A stretch of DNA of 64,000 nt. It comes from JABWCE01 sp964617955 (GTDB lineage Bacteria > Bacteroidota > Bacteroidia > NS11-12g > UBA9320). The stretch spans positions 30,440 through 94,439 of the forward strand of contig CAZTXB010000012.1 of assembly GCA_964617955.1 (NCBI GenBank). The letters run 5' to 3'. The position numbers and the translations under genes are program-made. This document shows positions 50,965 through 58,970 of the stretch, one piece after another; position 1 is the first letter of the stretch; each line of letters opens with the position of its first letter. A model generated the notes under the pieces. That model ran no database searches. It saw only the letters and a list, made by a program, of their open reading frames with translations, and was not told the DNA's origin.

Positions 50965-51798
50965 ATGGGTCAAAAAGTAAATCCTATAAGCATTAGATTA
51001 GGTGTCATCCGAGGATGGGAATCTAATTGGTTCGGTGGAAAAAATTTCGGCGATAAGATAGCTGAAGATTACAAAATCCGAAAGTACCTCAATGCGCGTA
51101 TACAGCGTGGAGGCATTTCAAGAATAGTGATTGAACGCACCCTTAAGCGTATCATTATTACCATTCACACTGCCCGTCCGGGAATTGTGATTGGAAAAGG
51201 AGGATCTGAGGTCGACAAAATAAAAGAGGAAATAAAAAAACTCACCAAGAAAGATGTTCAGATCAATATCTTCGAAATAAAGCGTCCCGAAACGGAAGCC
51301 AGGTTGGTAGCCGAATCCATTGCTCAACAAATTGAGGGCAGGGTTTCTTACAAGAGAGCAACCAAAATGGCCATTGCTTCAACCATGAGGATTGGTGCTG
51401 AAGGTATAAAAGTAATGCTTTCAGGAAGATTAAATGGGGCGGAAATGGCTAGAACAGAGCAGTACAAGGAAGGAAGAATTCCTTTGCACACGTTTCGTGC
51501 CGACATAGATTACCATATTGCCGAAGCTTTAACCGTATACGGAAAGATTGGTGTTAAAGTATGGATTATGAGAGGAGAGGTTTACGGGAAAAGAGATTTA
51601 TCTCTAAATCTGGGTGGGTCGGCCAACAGTGGGCCGGATCGCCGTCCAGGTTCAGGTCCTGGAGCCGATCGCGATAGAAAAAGAGGAGGTCGTGACGACA
51701 GAAGCGCCGGTGGCGACAACCGAAGAAATGATAATCGTGGGCCAAGGACAGATGGCGCCGGAAGAGGCGGAATAAGGCCAAGAAACGATAGAGCTTAA
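50965..51798 (+). CDS. rpsC: 30S ribosomal protein S3 with long Arg/Gly/Asp-rich tail
   Basis: 277 aa. The S3 core (about 210 aa) carries MGQKVNPISIRLGVIRGWESNWF, the KH domain with VIGKGGSEVDKIKEEI, and the C-domain GRLNGAEMARTEQYKEGRIPLHTFRADIDYHIAEA. S3 lies at the mRNA entry channel. The last 60-odd residues (from SANSGPDRRPGSGPGADRDRK) form a low-complexity tail full of Arg, Gly, Asp and Asn, ending GIRPRNDRA. It should be disordered and could contact RNA. Tails of varying length are common on Bacteroidota S3. Confidence 0.97.
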   Translation: MGQKVNPISIRLGVIRGWESNWFGGKNFGDKIAEDYKIRKYLNARIQRGGISRIVIERTLKRIIITIHTARPGIVIGKGGSEVDKIKEEIKKLTKKDVQINIFEIKRPETEARLVAESIAQQIEGRVSYKRATKMAIASTMRIGAEGIKVMLSGRLNGAEMARTEQYKEGRIPLHTFRADIDYHIAEALTVYGKIGVKVWIMRGEVYGKRDLSLNLGGSANSGPDRRPGSGPGADRDRKRGGRDDRSAGGDNRRNDNRGPRTDGAGRGGIRPRNDRA

Positions 51799-51818
51799 AA
51801 CGAAATAAAGAAAAGAAG

Positions 51819-52241
51819 ATGTTATTACCAAAGCGTACCAAATTCAGAAAACAGCAAAAAGGACGTGTTAAAGGTCTGGCAACCAGAGGGGCGCAGATAG
51901 AATTCGGCGATTTCGGATTAAAGTCCATGGAGCCTAAATGGATCACTTCACGTCAGATTGAAGCGGCCCGTATAGCACTCAACCGCTACATGAAAAGAGA
52001 AGGAAAAGTGTGGATACGCATATTCCCCGACAAACCCATTACAAAGAAACCTGCCGAAGTGAGGATGGGAAAAGGTAAAGGAGCTCCGGAATATTGGGTA
52101 GCTGTAATAAAGCCTGGTACCATCATTTTTGAAGTAGACGGAGTACCATTGGAAGTGGCTCAGGAGGCTATGAGATTAGCAGCCCAGAAATTACCGGTAA
52201 CTACCCGTTTCGTTGTTAAACCAAATTATTCAGAACAGTAA
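51819..52241 (+). CDS. rplP: 50S ribosomal protein L16
   Basis: 140 aa. L16 organises the A-site side of the 50S subunit. Signatures are MLLPKRTKFRKQQKGRVKGLATRG, EPKWITSRQIEAARIALNRYMKREGKVWIRIFPDKPITKKPAEVRMGKGKGAPEYWV and the MRLAAQKLPVTTRFV end. It sits between rpsC and rpmC as in most bacteria. Confidence 0.98.
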   Translation: MLLPKRTKFRKQQKGRVKGLATRGAQIEFGDFGLKSMEPKWITSRQIEAARIALNRYMKREGKVWIRIFPDKPITKKPAEVRMGKGKGAPEYWVAVIKPGTIIFEVDGVPLEVAQEAMRLAAQKLPVTTRFVVKPNYSEQ

Positions 52242-52242
52242 A

Positions 52243-52449
52243 ATGGAATACGATAAAATTAAAGAATTGACCAATAAAGAGTTGCATGGTGTTTTGCGCG
52301 AAGAGCGCATGCAATTGCAAAAGCTTAAATTTAGTCATACCGTTTCTCAGATAGAGAACCCACAGAAAATAAAATTTTCAAGGCGACTGGTTGCCAAGTA
52401 CTTGACAGAAATAAACCGTCGTAATAACCAAGAAAAATCAAACGATTGA
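52243..52449 (+). CDS. rpmC: 50S ribosomal protein L29
   Basis: 68 aa from ATG 52243, 1 bp after the rplP stop. An in-frame start inside rplP is rejected. Two-helix protein at the tunnel exit next to L23. Signatures are MEYDKIKELTNKELHGVLREERMQLQKLKFSHTVSQIENPQKIK and a basic LTEINRRN end. Confidence 0.96.
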   Translation: MEYDKIKELTNKELHGVLREERMQLQKLKFSHTVSQIENPQKIKFSRRLVAKYLTEINRRNNQEKSND

Positions 52450-52457
52450 ATATAATC

Positions 52458-52712
52458 ATGGAAAGAAACGCCAGAAAGGAAATAATAGGAATAGTAGCCA
52501 GCAATAAAATGCAGAAAACGGTTACCGTTACCATAGAGCGTAAAAAGAAGCACTCAAAATATCACAAATTTGTGAAGGCTACTTCCAAATTTATGGCTCA
52601 TGACGAAAAGGAAGAGTCGGGAATAGGTGACATAGTTAAAATTATGGAAACCAGACCTTTGAGTAAGAATAAGCGTTGGAGAGTAGTAGAAGTTATAGAA
52701 AAAGCTAAATAA
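52458..52712 (+). CDS. rpsQ: 30S ribosomal protein S17
   Basis: 84 aa from ATG 52458, because MERNARKEIIGIVASNKMQKTVTVTIERKKKHSKYHKFVKATSKFMAHDE is the normal family start; a slightly earlier ATT-type start is unlikely. S17 is an OB-fold primary binder of 16S rRNA. Its stop codon shares one base with the rplN ATG. Confidence 0.96.
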   Translation: MERNARKEIIGIVASNKMQKTVTVTIERKKKHSKYHKFVKATSKFMAHDEKEESGIGDIVKIMETRPLSKNKRWRVVEVIEKAK

Positions 52713-53080
52713 TGATACAGCAAGAATCAAGACTCAGAGTAGCTGACAACAGCGGTGCCAAAGAAGTACTTTGTATTCGAGTACTGGGAGGTACCCGTAC
52801 GCGTTATGCTTCATTAGGCGACACCATTATCGTTTCCATTAAGGAAGCCATTGCATCAGGTGGAGTAAAGAAAGGAACTGTTTCAAAAGCGGTTATCGTG
52901 AGAACAAAAAAGCAAGTGCGCCGTCCTGACGGTTCATACATACGCTTTGACGATAACTCATGTGTGCTTTTAAATAAAGACGATGAGCCCAGGGCAACCC
53001 GTATTTTTGGTCCGGTGGCCCGTGAATTGCGCGAAAAGCAATTCATGAAAATTGTATCATTAGCCCCAGAAGTTTTATAA
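52712..53080 (+). CDS. rplN: 50S ribosomal protein L14
   Basis: 122 aa. L14 binds 23S rRNA at the subunit interface near L19. Signatures are MIQQESRLRVADNSGAKEVLCIRVLGG and the KGTVSKAVIVRTKKQVRRPDGSYIRFDDNSCVLLN core, then RIFGPVARELREKQFMKIVSLAPEVL. It is first of the spc cluster and overlaps rpsQ by 1 nt. Confidence 0.98.
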   Translation: MIQQESRLRVADNSGAKEVLCIRVLGGTRTRYASLGDTIIVSIKEAIASGGVKKGTVSKAVIVRTKKQVRRPDGSYIRFDDNSCVLLNKDDEPRATRIFGPVARELREKQFMKIVSLAPEVL

Positions 53081-53083
53081 ATT

Positions 53084-53419
53084 ATGGAACGTAAATTTAA
53101 CAAAATACCAAAATTACACATAAAAAAAGGCGATACAGTTAAAGTATTGGCCGGTGACGATAAAAACAAATCGGGCCGAATTCTTCGTGTATTGGTTAAG
53201 GAGAGAAGAGCCGTTGTAGAAGGTGTGAATATGGTAACGAAGCACAAAAAGCCCGATGCCAACAACCCCAACGGATCCATCATTAAATTAGAAGCCCCCA
53301 TGCATTTGTCGAAACTGATGCTTGTGGAAGGTGGTAAGGCTACACGTGTAGGCCGTAAATTAAATGAGGATGGCAAATTGCAGAGGTATTCAAAGAAAAC
53401 AGGGAATTTTATTAAGTAA
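53084..53419 (+). CDS. rplX: 50S ribosomal protein L24
   Basis: 111 aa. L24 starts 50S assembly at the 5' end of 23S rRNA. It has a KOW motif (LHIKKGDTVKVLAGDDKNKSGRILRVL), then VEGVNMVTKHKKPDANNPNGSIIKLEAPMHLSKLMLV. Starts 3 bp after rplN. Confidence 0.97.
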   Translation: MERKFNKIPKLHIKKGDTVKVLAGDDKNKSGRILRVLVKERRAVVEGVNMVTKHKKPDANNPNGSIIKLEAPMHLSKLMLVEGGKATRVGRKLNEDGKLQRYSKKTGNFIK

Positions 53420-53424
53420 AGAAA

Positions 53425-53979
53425 ATGTATTTACCACGTTTAAAAGCAAGATATAAAGAAACCGTTATCCCTGCACTTCAGGATAAGTTTGGGTATAAGA
53501 ATCACATGGAAATACCCAAATTGCTGAAAATTTCAATTAACCAAGGCGTAGGAGCTGCGGTGGCAGATAAGAAATTGGTCGATACTGCTGTGCAGGAATT
53601 GTCAGTAATCGCCGGTCAAAAAGCGGTACCTACCTTTTCAAGAAAAGACATATCAAATTTTAAGTTGAGGTCAAAAATGCCTATCGGAACTAAGGTAACC
53701 TTAAGAAGCGACGGGATGTATGAATTTTTGGACCGTTTAATTTCAATTGCCTTGCCTCGCGTACGTGATTTTCAAGGAATTAACGACAAAGGATTTGATG
53801 GCAGAGGGAATTACACTTTTGGAGTAACGGAGCAATTGATATTTCCGGAGATTAATATTGATAAAACCAATAAAATCAACGGTTACAACATCACTTTTGT
53901 GACCTCCGCCAAAAACGATGTAGAGTGTTTGGAATTGTTAAAAGAATTTGGATTACCATTTAAAAATCAAAATAAATAA
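53425..53979 (+). CDS. rplE: 50S ribosomal protein L5
   Basis: 184 aa. L5 binds 5S rRNA and contacts P-site tRNA. Signatures are LKARYKETVIPALQDKFGYKNHMEIPKLLKISINQGVG, AVPTFSRKDISNFKLRSKMPIGTKVTLR and LPRVRDFQGINDKGFDGRGNYTFGVTEQLIFPEI. Confidence 0.98.
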   Translation: MYLPRLKARYKETVIPALQDKFGYKNHMEIPKLLKISINQGVGAAVADKKLVDTAVQELSVIAGQKAVPTFSRKDISNFKLRSKMPIGTKVTLRSDGMYEFLDRLISIALPRVRDFQGINDKGFDGRGNYTFGVTEQLIFPEINIDKTNKINGYNITFVTSAKNDVECLELLKEFGLPFKNQNK

Positions 53980-53982
53980 AAC

Positions 53983-54252
53983 ATGGCAAAAGAATCAATG
54001 AAGGCCCGCCAAAGAAAAAGAGAAAAGTTGGTGGCCAGATATGCCGAAAAACGTGCAAAACTAAAGGCAGAAGGAAATCTGGATGCCTTACAACTGTTGC
54101 CTAGAAACTCATCGCCAGTAAGGTTGCGTAACCGCTGTTCGATAACCGGTAAGCCAAGAGGTTATATCAGAGTTTTTGGATTGTGTAGAAATCAATTCCG
54201 TGAGATGGCTTCAGCCGGAAAAATTCCGGGAGTAACAAAAGCAAGTTGGTAA
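53983..54252 (+). CDS. rpsN: 30S ribosomal protein S14 (long, zinc-free form)
   Basis: 89 aa. The N-terminal part is basic (MAKESMKARQRKREKLVARYAEKRAKLKAEGN). The C-terminal LRNRCSITGKPRGYIRVFGLCRNQFREMASAGKIPGVTKASW lacks the four-Cys zinc site of the short form. S14 helps assemble the 30S head. It starts 3 bp after rplE. Confidence 0.97.
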   Translation: MAKESMKARQRKREKLVARYAEKRAKLKAEGNLDALQLLPRNSSPVRLRNRCSITGKPRGYIRVFGLCRNQFREMASAGKIPGVTKASW

Positions 54253-54270
54253 TTATAAAATAGAAAAATC

Positions 54271-54666
54271 ATGACAGATCCAATAGCCGATTATTTAACC
54301 AGATTAAGAAATGCAATTAAGGCGAACCACCGAATTGTAGAGATACCTGCTTCAAATATCAAAAGAGAAATTACCAAGGTTTTATTTGAGAAAGGATATA
54401 TCCTTAATTACAAATTCGACGAGAACAACATTGGTGGGGTAATAAAAATAGCACTGAAATACCATCCGGTGACTAAATTATCCGCCATAAACGAAATAAA
54501 AAGAGTAAGCAAGCCCGGCTCACGCCAATACGCTTCTGCTGAGGACATGCCCAGAGTGAAAAACGGTTTGGGAATAGCCATCGTTACGACCTCCCATGGA
54601 GTGATGACCGACAAGGAAGCAAGAAGAGAGAAAGTTGGTGGTGAGTTAATTTGTTATGTTTCATAA
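54271..54666 (+). CDS. rpsH: 30S ribosomal protein S8
   Basis: 131 aa. S8 binds helix 21 of 16S rRNA and, in E. coli, represses the spc operon. Signatures are MTDPIADYLTRLRNAIKANHRIVEIPAS, RVSKPGSRQYASAEDMPRVKNGLGIAIVTTSHGVMTDKEARREKVGGELICYVS. No repressor-type leader was identified here. Confidence 0.98.
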   Translation: MTDPIADYLTRLRNAIKANHRIVEIPASNIKREITKVLFEKGYILNYKFDENNIGGVIKIALKYHPVTKLSAINEIKRVSKPGSRQYASAEDMPRVKNGLGIAIVTTSHGVMTDKEARREKVGGELICYVS

Positions 54667-54683
54667 TTAAAGAATAAAATAGA

Positions 54684-55238
54684 ATGTCACGTGTAGGAAA
54701 AAATCCGATCAGCTTACCTAAAGGCGTAGAATTAGAAACGTCAGGTGATACGGTCACAGTGAAAGGAGCCAAAGGTCAACTCTCACAAAAATTATCTGAA
54801 GGAATACTTGTTGAACTTAACGATGGTATTATTGAGGTAAAAAGAAGCAATGAAAGCAAAAGCCAGAAGGCACTTCATGGACTTTACCGCTCTTTAATAA
54901 ACAACATGGTGAAAGGGGTAAGTGAAGGGTATATTATTAAGCAAGAGGTAGTGGGCGTGGGTTATAAAGCGAGCCATCAGGGAAATTTACTTGAATTAAA
55001 TTTAGGCTTTTCGCATAATATTTTTATTGAGATACCTAAAGAAATTAAGGTAAGTACCGAAACTGAAAAGGGAAAAAACCCTTTAATAATTTTAGAAGGT
55101 ACTGATAAGCAGTTGATTGGACAGGTTGCAGCAAAAATAAGATCCATGCGCAAACCTGAACCATATAAAGGAAAAGGTATTAAGTTCCAGGGAGAGCAAT
55201 TGAGGAGAAAAGCCGGTAAATCAGCAAGTAAAAAATAA
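54684..55238 (+). CDS. rplF: 50S ribosomal protein L6
   Basis: 184 aa. L6 lies near the factor-binding site of the 50S subunit. Signatures are MSRVGKNPISLPKGVELETSGDTVTVKGAKG, ALHGLYRSLINNMVKGVSEGY and the C-terminal KIRSMRKPEPYKGKGIKFQGEQLRRKAGKSA, the normal second-domain signature. Confidence 0.98.
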   Translation: MSRVGKNPISLPKGVELETSGDTVTVKGAKGQLSQKLSEGILVELNDGIIEVKRSNESKSQKALHGLYRSLINNMVKGVSEGYIIKQEVVGVGYKASHQGNLLELNLGFSHNIFIEIPKEIKVSTETEKGKNPLIILEGTDKQLIGQVAAKIRSMRKPEPYKGKGIKFQGEQLRRKAGKSASKK

Positions 55239-55243
55239 AGGAC

Positions 55244-55600
55244 ATGGCAACGGAAAAGATTTTAAGCAGATTAAAAATTAAAAAACGGGTAAGGTCAAAA
55301 GTATCCGGAACAACTGAAAAACCAAGGTTAAGTGTATACCGCAGCAATTCTGAAATCTATTGTCAGTTGATTGATGATACGCAAGGGAAAACGCTATTGG
55401 CCATGTCATCCACCTCTAAAAAAATTGAATTGGCAAAAGGCAACAAGAGCGAAAAATCCTTTGAATTGGGTAAAAAATTAGCAGAAACAGCCGTGTCGAA
55501 TGGAATTACCAAGGTTGTTTTCGACAGAAACGGTTATTTATATCACGGTAGAGTTCGAAGATTGGCTGAAGGAGCAAGAGAAGGGGGATTAATTTTCTAA
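55244..55600 (+). CDS. rplR: 50S ribosomal protein L18
   Basis: 118 aa. L18 binds 5S rRNA with L5 and carries it to the 50S. Signatures are RLKIKKRVRSKVSGTTEKPRLSVYRSNSEIYCQLIDDTQGKTLL and VVFDRNGYLYHGRVRRLAEGAREGGLIF. Spaced 5 bp from rplF and 6 bp from rpsE. Confidence 0.98.
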   Translation: MATEKILSRLKIKKRVRSKVSGTTEKPRLSVYRSNSEIYCQLIDDTQGKTLLAMSSTSKKIELAKGNKSEKSFELGKKLAETAVSNGITKVVFDRNGYLYHGRVRRLAEGAREGGLIF

Positions 55601-55606
55601 AAAAAA

Positions 55607-56125
55607 ATGGCAACACAAACATTATTAAGAGTAAGAGCGACCGATATCGAATTAAAAGAGACGGTAGTAAGCATAAATAGGGTAGCGAAGGTTACCAAAG
55701 GAGGACGTACTTTTAGTTTTACCGCGATAGTAGTGGTAGGAAATCAAAAGGGAATCGTTGGACATGGATTGGGTAAAGCCGGTGAGGTAACCGATGCCAT
55801 AGCCAAAGGAATTGAAGATGCCAAAAAGAACTTAATTAAAGTTCCTGTCATCAATGGAACCGTGCCCCATGAGCAAACCGGAAAATTTGGAGGCGGACGC
55901 GTGTTTATCACCCCGGCTTCACACGGTACCGGTGTAATTGCAGGAGGTGCCATGCGTGCAGTGTTGGAAAGTGCCGGCGTGCATGATGTTTTGGCAAAAT
56001 CTAAAGGATCTTCCAATGCCCATAATGTGGTTAAAGCCACAGTGGATGCCTTGGCCAAATTGCGCGATCCCTATACCATTGCTGAGCAAAGAGGAATTTC
56101 ATTAGATAAATTATTTAACGGTTAA
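55607..56125 (+). CDS. rpsE: 30S ribosomal protein S5
   Basis: 172 aa. S5 lies at the mRNA entry site and affects accuracy. Signatures are VVSINRVAKVTKGGRTFSFTAIVVVGNQKGIVGHGLGKAGEV and GGGRVFITPASHGTGVIAGGAMRAVLESAGVHDVLAKSKGSSNAHNVVKATVDALAKL. Residues of the usual spectinomycin loop look ordinary. Confidence 0.98.
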   Translation: MATQTLLRVRATDIELKETVVSINRVAKVTKGGRTFSFTAIVVVGNQKGIVGHGLGKAGEVTDAIAKGIEDAKKNLIKVPVINGTVPHEQTGKFGGGRVFITPASHGTGVIAGGAMRAVLESAGVHDVLAKSKGSSNAHNVVKATVDALAKLRDPYTIAEQRGISLDKLFNG

Positions 56126-56129
56126 GCAC

Positions 56130-56309
56130 ATGGCGAAGATTAGAATTACACAAATTAAAAGTGGCATTGACAGAAAGGAAAACGACAAAAGAACGCTTAT
56201 CGCTCTGGGGTTGACCAAAATGCACAAGTCTAAAGAAGTGGAGGCCAATCCTGCCATGATGGGAATGATAAATTCAGTGAAGCACTTATTAAAAGTAGAG
56301 AACATTTAA
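56130..56309 (+). CDS. rpmD: 50S ribosomal protein L30
   Basis: 59 aa, ATG at 56130, 4 bp after rpsE. The product begins MAKIRITQIKSGIDRKENDK and continues with LIALGLTKMHKSKEVEANPA and MMGMINSVKHLLKVENI. This is the short bacterial L30 ferredoxin-like fold that binds 23S rRNA. rplO starts 1 bp after its stop. Confidence 0.96.
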   Translation: MAKIRITQIKSGIDRKENDKRTLIALGLTKMHKSKEVEANPAMMGMINSVKHLLKVENI

Positions 56310-56310
56310 T

Positions 56311-56757
56311 ATGAACTTAAGTAACCTAAAACCGGCTAAAGGCTCGGTAAGAGATAGAAAAAGAAAAGGACGTGGTAATGGCTCCGGAACAGGAGGAACA
56401 TCTACCCGTGGACATAAGGGAGCAGGATCACGTTCGGGCCATTCCAAAAAGATTGGTTTTGAAGGAGGTCAGATGCCTTTGCAGCGCAGGGTTCCAAAAG
56501 TGGGTTTCAAAAATCCATTTAGAGTGGAGTACACAGGCATGAACCTCGACAGATTGCAGGAGTTTGCCCAGAGTCAGAATACCGACACCATCAATTTGGA
56601 TACTTTTTTAGCGGCCAGAATCATTAGTAAAACCGAAAAAGTGAAAATTCTAGGAAGAGGTGAACTCACTTTAAAATTAAATGTAACAGCACACGCATTT
56701 TCAGAAACAGCCAAAACTGCCATTGAAAAAGCTGGAGGAACTACTCAAATCATTTAA
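56311..56757 (+). CDS. rplO: 50S ribosomal protein L15
   Basis: 148 aa. L15 is a late 50S assembly protein. Signatures are MNLSNLKPAKGSVRDRKRKGRGNGSGTGGTSTRGHKGAGSRSG, FEGGQMPLQRRVPKVGFKNPFR and a C-terminal HAFSETAKTAIEKAGGTTQII. secY follows 8 bp later, the usual order. Confidence 0.98.
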   Translation: MNLSNLKPAKGSVRDRKRKGRGNGSGTGGTSTRGHKGAGSRSGHSKKIGFEGGQMPLQRRVPKVGFKNPFRVEYTGMNLDRLQEFAQSQNTDTINLDTFLAARIISKTEKVKILGRGELTLKLNVTAHAFSETAKTAIEKAGGTTQII

Positions 56758-56765
56758 TTCGAAGG

Positions 56766-58133
56766 ATGAAAAAATTACTCTCTACCTTAAAAAACATCTG
56801 GAGCATTGAGGAATTAAAGTCTCGAATTCTTCAAACACTGCTTTTATTGGCAGTATACCGAATAGGTACCTTTATTTATTTGCCCGGAATTGATCCGGTT
56901 GTTATGGGAGAAAAGTATGGTTCTTCTACACAAGATGGACTGTTGGGACTTATCAATACCTTCTCCGGAGGTGCATTCGACAGAGCATCTATTTTCGCTT
57001 TGGGGATTATGCCTTACATCTCGGCATCGATCATCGTGCAGCTTTTAACCTTTGCTTTACCTGCATTTCAAAGAATGTCGAAAGAAGGAGAAGATGGAAG
57101 AAGAAAAATCAATCAAATCACCAGATACCTTACCATTGCCGTATCAGCGGTTCAGGGTATAGCCTATTTGGTACAGCTTAAATCGTCAAAAGCCGATGCC
57201 ATTTATGCATTACAGCAGGGGGCACCTATGTCGGAATTTTCATTTACCCTTGTGGCCATCGTTACGCTTATAGCAGGAACCATGTTTACCATGTGGTTGG
57301 GTGAAAGAATCACCGACAGAGGTTTAGGTAATGGAATTTCCCTCATTATCATGGTGGGTATTATTTCAAGACTGCCTTTCTCAATGCTTGGCGAATTGAA
57401 CAGCAGAATGGGCGGAGCAGGTGGACCCATCATTTTCCTTGTTGAACTTGTAGTTTGGTTAGCCGTTATTTTAAGCGTGATACTTTTAATCCAGGGAACC
57501 AGAAGAGTCCCGGTACAATATGCAAAGCGAATTGTAGGTAACAAACAATATGGGGGCGTAAGACAATACCTTCCGCTAAAAATAAATGGAGCAGGAGTAA
57601 TGCCCATCATTTTTGCGCAGGCTTTGATGTTTATTCCTTCAACCCTTACCGGATTGTTGGCAGACAAATCTTCGGCAGCTTCAGGCTTTTTTGCAAGGTT
57701 CATGGACATCACTTCTTTTGCTTACAATGCCTTGTTTTTTACCCTTATCATATTATTTACTTATTTCTACACGGCCATTACCTATAACCCGGTGCAGATT
57801 TCTGAGGATCTAAAAAGAAATGGAGGTTTTATTCCAGGTATTAAACCCGGTAAGAAAACAGCGGATTTTATCGATACCATTATTTCGAGAATTACATTTC
57901 CGGGAGCGATCTTTATAGGACTCGTGGCCATTATGCCGGCCTTCGCCATTATTTTCGGGGTCAATGACCAATTCGCTCAGTTTTTTGGAGGAACCTCCTT
58001 GCTGATTTTAGTTGGTGTGGTGCTCGATACTTTATCACAAATAGATACCCACTTGTCGATGCGCAAATACGACGGATTGATGAAATACGGAAGAATAAAG
58101 GGACGCACAGCAACCGGAGGAGGGATGACATAA
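56766..58133 (+). CDS. secY: Protein translocase subunit SecY
   Basis: 455 aa, ten predicted membrane helices. It forms the Sec channel in the inner membrane, through which the many exported proteins in this window start their route. Signatures are FIYLPGIDP near the N-terminus, NTFSGGAFDRASIFALGIMPYISASIIVQLL (plug and helix 2 region), GLGNGISLIIMVGI, RRVPVQYAKR and the cytoplasmic KRNGGFIPGIKPGKKTADFI loop. The end is DGLMKYGRIKGR. No map or adk gene follows, and infA comes directly after an internal promoter. Confidence 0.98.
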   Translation: MKKLLSTLKNIWSIEELKSRILQTLLLLAVYRIGTFIYLPGIDPVVMGEKYGSSTQDGLLGLINTFSGGAFDRASIFALGIMPYISASIIVQLLTFALPAFQRMSKEGEDGRRKINQITRYLTIAVSAVQGIAYLVQLKSSKADAIYALQQGAPMSEFSFTLVAIVTLIAGTMFTMWLGERITDRGLGNGISLIIMVGIISRLPFSMLGELNSRMGGAGGPIIFLVELVVWLAVILSVILLIQGTRRVPVQYAKRIVGNKQYGGVRQYLPLKINGAGVMPIIFAQALMFIPSTLTGLLADKSSAASGFFARFMDITSFAYNALFFTLIILFTYFYTAITYNPVQISEDLKRNGGFIPGIKPGKKTADFIDTIISRITFPGAIFIGLVAIMPAFAIIFGVNDQFAQFFGGTSLLILVGVVLDTLSQIDTHLSMRKYDGLMKYGRIKGRTATGGGMT

Positions 58134-58135
58134 TT

Positions 58136-58169
58136 TTTGAGAAAATTAATTTTTAAAATACTATATTTG
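58136..58169 (+). promoter_or_regulatory. Internal promoter before infA
   Basis: The -7 box TATATTTG (58162-58169) fits TAnnTTTG. A TTTG at 58136-58139 is 22 bp upstream, slightly longer than the ideal 19. Transcription would start near 58175, 14 nt before infA. It lets infA-rpmJ and the alpha cluster be expressed apart from the upstream run. Confidence 0.6.
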
Positions 58170-58188
58170 CAGCCCGCTAAAAAAAGAT

Positions 58189-58407
58189 ATGTCTAAACAA
58201 GATTCGATAAAGCAAGACGGCATGATAGTAGAGGCCTTATCGAATGCGATGTTTAGGGTTGAGCTAAAAAATGGGCACAAAATTATAGCTACCATCAGTG
58301 GGAAAATGCGAATGCACTACATACGGATTTTACCCGGCGACAAGGTTCAGGTTGAAATGTCGCCCTATGATTTAACAAGAGGAAGAATAAGTTTTAGATA
58401 CAAATAA
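58189..58407 (+). CDS. infA: Translation initiation factor IF-1
   Basis: 72 aa, the standard length. OB-fold protein that binds the 30S A site during initiation. Signatures are QDSIKQDGMIVEALSNAMFRVELKNGHKIIATISGKMRMHYIRILPGDKVQVEMSPYDLTRGRISFRYK, covering the whole family consensus. It has its own promoter. Confidence 0.98.
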   Translation: MSKQDSIKQDGMIVEALSNAMFRVELKNGHKIIATISGKMRMHYIRILPGDKVQVEMSPYDLTRGRISFRYK

Positions 58408-58453
58408 AATAGTCTCTGTATTCTGCAGGGCACAAAAGAAAGAAATAAAGTAC

Positions 58454-58570
58454 ATGAAAGTAACATCATCTGTAAAAAAGCGAAGTGTAGATTGTAAAAT
58501 CGTAAAGCGCAAGGGCGTTGTTTACGTTGTAAATAAAAAGAACCCAAAATTCAAACAAAGACAAGGATAA
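58454..58570 (+). CDS. rpmJ: 50S ribosomal protein L36
   Basis: 38 aa (ATG 58454, stop 58568-58570). The product begins MKVTSSVKKRSVDCKIVKRK and ends VNKKNPKFKQRQG. It keeps only one Cys of the usual CCHC zinc site, so it is a zinc-free form typical of this phylum. rpsM starts 3 bp later. Confidence 0.95.
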   Translation: MKVTSSVKKRSVDCKIVKRKGVVYVVNKKNPKFKQRQG

Positions 58571-58573
58571 ATA

Positions 58574-58951
58574 ATGGCTAGAATAGCAGGTATAGATTTA
58601 CCGAGAAACAAGATTGGACCTGTAGGATTATCTTACATTTATGGAATTGGTCGATTTAATGCAGTTACCATTCTTAAAACTGCAGGTGTAGATGTAAATA
58701 AGAAAGTAAGTGATTGGAACGACGAAGATTTAACATCCATTCGCCGTATCATTACCGAAGGGCATAAGGTTGAGGGAGAGTTGAGATCAGAAGTACAGAC
58801 CAATATTAAGCGATTAATGGATATTGGATGCTACAGAGGATTGAGGCATAGAAAAGGATTGCCTGTGAGAGGCCAGTCTACCAAAAACAATGCGCGCACA
58901 AGAAAAGGTAAGCGCAAGACCGTAGCGAACAAAAAGAAAGTAACTAAATAA
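58574..58951 (+). CDS. rpsM: 30S ribosomal protein S13
   Basis: 125 aa. S13 lies at the top of the 30S head and bridges to the 50S. Signatures are MARIAGIDLPRNKIGPVGLSYIYGIGRFNAVTIL, LRSEVQTNIKRLMDIGCYRGLRHRKGLPVRGQSTKNNARTRKGKRKTV. First ribosomal gene of the alpha cluster. Confidence 0.98.
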   Translation: MARIAGIDLPRNKIGPVGLSYIYGIGRFNAVTILKTAGVDVNKKVSDWNDEDLTSIRRIITEGHKVEGELRSEVQTNIKRLMDIGCYRGLRHRKGLPVRGQSTKNNARTRKGKRKTVANKKKVTK

Positions 58952-58970
58952 CACATAGGAAGCAAATTAA

